Virus record (IMG/VR): IMGVR_UViG_3300025896_000217
Span: 1-21,326 of that record
From: a virus
Direction: 5' to 3' (one strand)
DNA length: 21,326 nt
Under the pieces are notes generated by a model. That model did no database searches and had not been told where the DNA came from. It was given only the letters and a program-made list of their open reading frames with translations. A program made the translations under genes and the position numbers. Below are positions 20,079-21,326 of the stretch, in pieces (position 1 is the first letter of the stretch; each line of letters starts with the position of its first letter).

Positions 20079-20219
20079 ATGAACCACACACAACACGCCA
20101 TGACTGATGCCTGCCACCGCAGGCTTGGCAAACGCGCAGAGGCTTGCGCTGACTACTTGCTGTGCCTTGTCATCGGCACTGGCTTGGCCGCACTGCTTGT
20201 CGCATGGTGGTCATCTTGA
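20079..20219 (+). CDS. Small membrane protein (46 aa)
   Basis: The ATG at 20,079 follows AAGGAG by 5 bases. The product is MNHTQHAMTDACHRRLGKRA, then EACADYLLCLVIGTGLAALL, then VAWWSS. Residues 26-44 form one membrane helix. The N-terminal part is basic, so it is probably in the cytoplasm. Its last 16 bases overlap the next gene. The size and one-helix plan fit the tiny inner-membrane proteins of phage early regions; no function is known. Confidence 0.65.
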   Translation: MNHTQHAMTDACHRRLGKRAEACADYLLCLVIGTGLAALLVAWWSS

Positions 20220-20470
20220 CTGAGTTACAAGACTTCTGCCAAGAACCGCGCACCATGGAAGACTTGGAGAATGCCGGATTCAAGCCGCACGCGGTCTATA
20301 ACGCCGTCAAACGCAATGAATTGAAGAATGCCAATGCCATGGACGCATGGGGGCGCAAACAGCGCGGCAAAGGCTTGTTTGTGTCCACCGTGACACCCAT
20401 TCCCTACAACGCCAGCCTGCTGGTGCAAGTCTGGAACAACACACAACCACAAGGAGAGACAAATGTCTGA
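20204..20470 (+). CDS. Possible winged-helix DNA-binding protein (88 aa)
   Basis: From the ATG at 20,204 it reads MVVILTELQDFCQEPRTMED and continues LENAGFKPHAVYNAVKRNEL, WGRKQRGKGLFVSTVTPIP. A TTG at 20,216 (LTELQDFC) overlaps the upstream TGA stop and has GGTGG 5 bases before it, and may be the true start. The helix pairs LQDFCQEPRTMEDLENAGF and PHAVYNAVKRNELKNA, followed by a strand with GKGLFVS, resemble a winged-helix layout. It overlaps both neighbours. The function is unknown; DNA binding is inferred. Confidence 0.6.
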   Translation: MVVILTELQDFCQEPRTMEDLENAGFKPHAVYNAVKRNELKNANAMDAWGRKQRGKGLFVSTVTPIPYNASLLVQVWNNTQPQGETNV

Positions 20471-20732
20471 AAAAATGCAGATTGAGATTGACCGCGCCGT
20501 CAACAAGTTCACGCCACCCATGGAAGTCGGAGGTGGATTCCTCACCCGCGAGGAATATGCCAAGCTCGCTCGCATGGCGGTAACTGATGGCACGTTCATT
20601 GGCTGGACGCACGCAGAGAACATGACCAGAGAGCGTATGCAGCGCAAGATTGACGCGCTTGAGCATGAGTTGACTATCCTGCGAGAGCGCGTTAAGGAAG
20701 TGGAGATGGAACTACTGGCGGCTCAGAAGTGA
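20463..20732 (+). CDS. Small coiled-coil protein (89 aa)
   Basis: It begins MSEKMQIEIDRAVNKFTPPM behind AAGGAG. Residues 50-89 (HAENMTRERMQRKIDALEHEL and onward to the end) form a heptad coiled coil. The middle has EYAKLARMAVTDGTFIGWTH. It overlaps the upstream gene by 8 bases, and its TGA overlaps a GTG of the next ORF. No family is recognised. Confidence 0.7.
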   Translation: MSEKMQIEIDRAVNKFTPPMEVGGGFLTREEYAKLARMAVTDGTFIGWTHAENMTRERMQRKIDALEHELTILRERVKEVEMELLAAQK

Positions 20733-20884
20733 AAATCATATGGTTGGCGCTGGCGGTGCTGGCGCTGTTTTACTTTGACTCGGAGGATTTCTATGGAAAC
20801 GATGATGAATTTCGTGCTGATCGGTCTGCTCGGTATTGCAATAACGGTGATCGTGCTTGCGTGCATAGTCAAGTTCCTGCTTGA
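20729..20884 (+). CDS. Possible exported or membrane-anchored 51-aa protein
   Basis: A GTG at 20,729 (overlapping the upstream TGA) opens a 51-codon frame: MKIIWLALAVLALFYFDSED then a charged, two-Cys tail (CNNGDRAC). Residues 3-16 could be a signal sequence or membrane anchor. No clear ribosome site precedes it, so expression would need coupling. It overlaps the 36-aa gene in another frame for 92 bases. It fills what would otherwise be a 60-base gap, mild support that it is real. Confidence 0.4.
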   Translation: MKIIWLALAVLALFYFDSEDFYGNDDEFRADRSARYCNNGDRACVHSQVPA

Positions 20885-20903
20885 CGAGACAGAGGTGAAG
20901 TGA
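20793..20903 (+). CDS. Tiny membrane protein (36 aa)
   Basis: The ATG at 20,793 has GGAGG 7 bases upstream. The product METMMNFVLIGLLGIAITVI plus VLACIVKFLLDETEVK is one membrane helix (residues 7-29) with a short charged C-terminus. Its TGA overlaps the next ATG (TGATG), implying coupled translation. The size and plan fit small phage inner-membrane proteins; no function is recognised. Confidence 0.65.
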   Translation: METMMNFVLIGLLGIAITVIVLACIVKFLLDETEVK

Positions 20904-21118
20904 TGAAAGGTGGCTCCCGCCCCAACTCAGGACGCAAACTACCTGACATCAATGGCCGCAGAGCCATGCTGCTGCTCTCCGAGGGTATGACTAAGAAAGA
21001 GATAGCAGAACGCTTTAACGTCAACTACAAATCCATGCTGACGTTCTTCAAGAAGATGGGTGCCAAGCAGCCACGCGGTGAATACGTTTGGTCTGGCAAA
21101 TACAAAAAGGTGGCGTGA
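20903..21118 (+). CDS. Small HTH protein (71 aa)
   Basis: From the ATG at 20,903: MKGGSRPNSGRKLPDINGRR, then AMLLLSEGMTKKEIAERFNV and NYKSMLTFFKKMGAKQPRGE. The segment LLSEGMTKKEIAERFNVNYKSMLTFFKKM is a clear helix-turn-helix of the resolvase/homeodomain-like type, with a basic N-terminal arm like small-terminase and transposase proteins. A GAGGTG lies 6 bases upstream. It probably binds DNA as a regulator. Start and stop overlap its neighbours by TGATG. Confidence 0.7.
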   Translation: MKGGSRPNSGRKLPDINGRRAMLLLSEGMTKKEIAERFNVNYKSMLTFFKKMGAKQPRGEYVWSGKYKKVA

Positions 21119-21207
21119 TGAGACAAACATATACCTGTGCCAGATGCAAACGCAAAATCATTAGCATCACAACACTTTGCTGGCATTGCGGGAGAAGTCC
21201 ACAATGA
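21118..21207 (+). CDS. 29-aa zinc-knuckle protein
   Basis: The frame starts in the upstream TGATG and encodes MRQTYTCARCKRKIISITTL plus CWHCGRSPQ. Two CxxC pairs (C7/C10 and C21/C24) separated by ten residues make a minimal zinc ribbon. It is coupled at both ends (ATGA with the next gene). Such mini zinc-ribbon proteins occur in phage early regions and may be regulators or RNA/DNA-binding adaptors. The short length lowers certainty, but the paired CxxC in an exactly fitted slot supports it. Confidence 0.6.
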   Translation: MRQTYTCARCKRKIISITTLCWHCGRSPQ

Positions 21208-21326
21208 CACAAGAAGTTTTGAAGCTGGCACTTGAGTTTTTGGAAGACAACCAAGACTTAATTGAAGTATATGAAAGACCAGAATATTTGTCGATGTACA
21301 AAGCTGCCATTAATAAATGTAAAGAA
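21204..21326 (+). CDS. Partial CDS: helical phage protein
   Basis: The ATG overlaps the preceding TGA, with GGGAGA about 9 bases upstream. The frame is open for 41 codons to the window end: MTQEVLKLALEFLEDNQDLI, then EVYERPEYLSMYKAAINKCK. The pattern 'ALKLALExLE...AIxAIKEAL' is common in short phage proteins of unknown function. The C-terminus lies outside the window. Confidence 0.65.
   Translation, partial: MTQEVLKLALEFLEDNQDLIEVYERPEYLSMYKAAINKCKE

Overview
This window is part of the genome of a tailed bacteriophage (Caudoviricetes). Nearly every gene left of position 19,560 lies on the minus strand, and a short run of very small genes at the right end lies on the plus strand. The major capsid, portal, adaptor and scaffold proteins resemble those of SU10-type podoviruses and their freshwater or marine relatives. 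Base composition is about 50% G+C. DnaA boxes and a LexA-type box of the proteobacterial form suggest a proteobacterial host, but the host cannot be named from sequence alone. No integrase, tRNA, rRNA, CRISPR array or insertion sequence was seen.

Layout, read in the direction of minus-strand transcription (right to left). (1) 19,302-16,890: an early DNA-metabolism operon with a Cro/CI-type regulator, a RuvC-like resolvase, a small helical protein, a Cas4-like PD-(D/E)XK nuclease (DUF2800) and an SSB-like protein, closed by a strong terminator. (2) 16,827-13,544: an orphan C5-cytosine methyltransferase with a second gene nested inside it in another frame, then a primase-helicase. (3) 13,543-13,389: a control region with a near-perfect LexA (SOS) box and several inverted repeats. 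(4) 13,388-10,428: a 240-codon protein, a tiny amphipathic peptide, the small terminase, a 318-base non-coding region with four perfect DnaA boxes (candidate origin), and the large terminase. (5) 10,399-914: small basic or Cys-rich phage proteins, a glycosyltransferase and a methyltransferase, portal, scaffold, capsid, a second glycosyltransferase, adaptor, and small structural proteins. (6) 898-1: a strikingly periodic repeat protein and the first 21 codons of a probable HNH endonuclease. Most neighbours overlap by 1-26 bases, so translation is probably coupled over long stretches.

On the plus strand, 19,767-21,326 carries nine small genes: a 90-aa protein, three small membrane proteins, a possible winged-helix protein, a coiled-coil protein, an HTH protein, a 29-aa zinc knuckle and a partial gene. 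They run outward from the divergent control region at 19,546-19,766. That region holds face-to-face promoter-like elements, interlocked inverted repeats, a minus-strand terminator and a candidate small RNA.

The most interesting signals are: the overprinted 152-aa gene inside the methyltransferase, which has a perfect AAGGAG ribosome site while its host gene has none visible; the SOS box in front of the packaging and head genes; the DnaA-box cluster between the two terminase genes; and the symmetric promoter and small-RNA region near 19,700. The SOS box and DnaA boxes together hint at a temperate, possibly episomal lifestyle, which is inference only.
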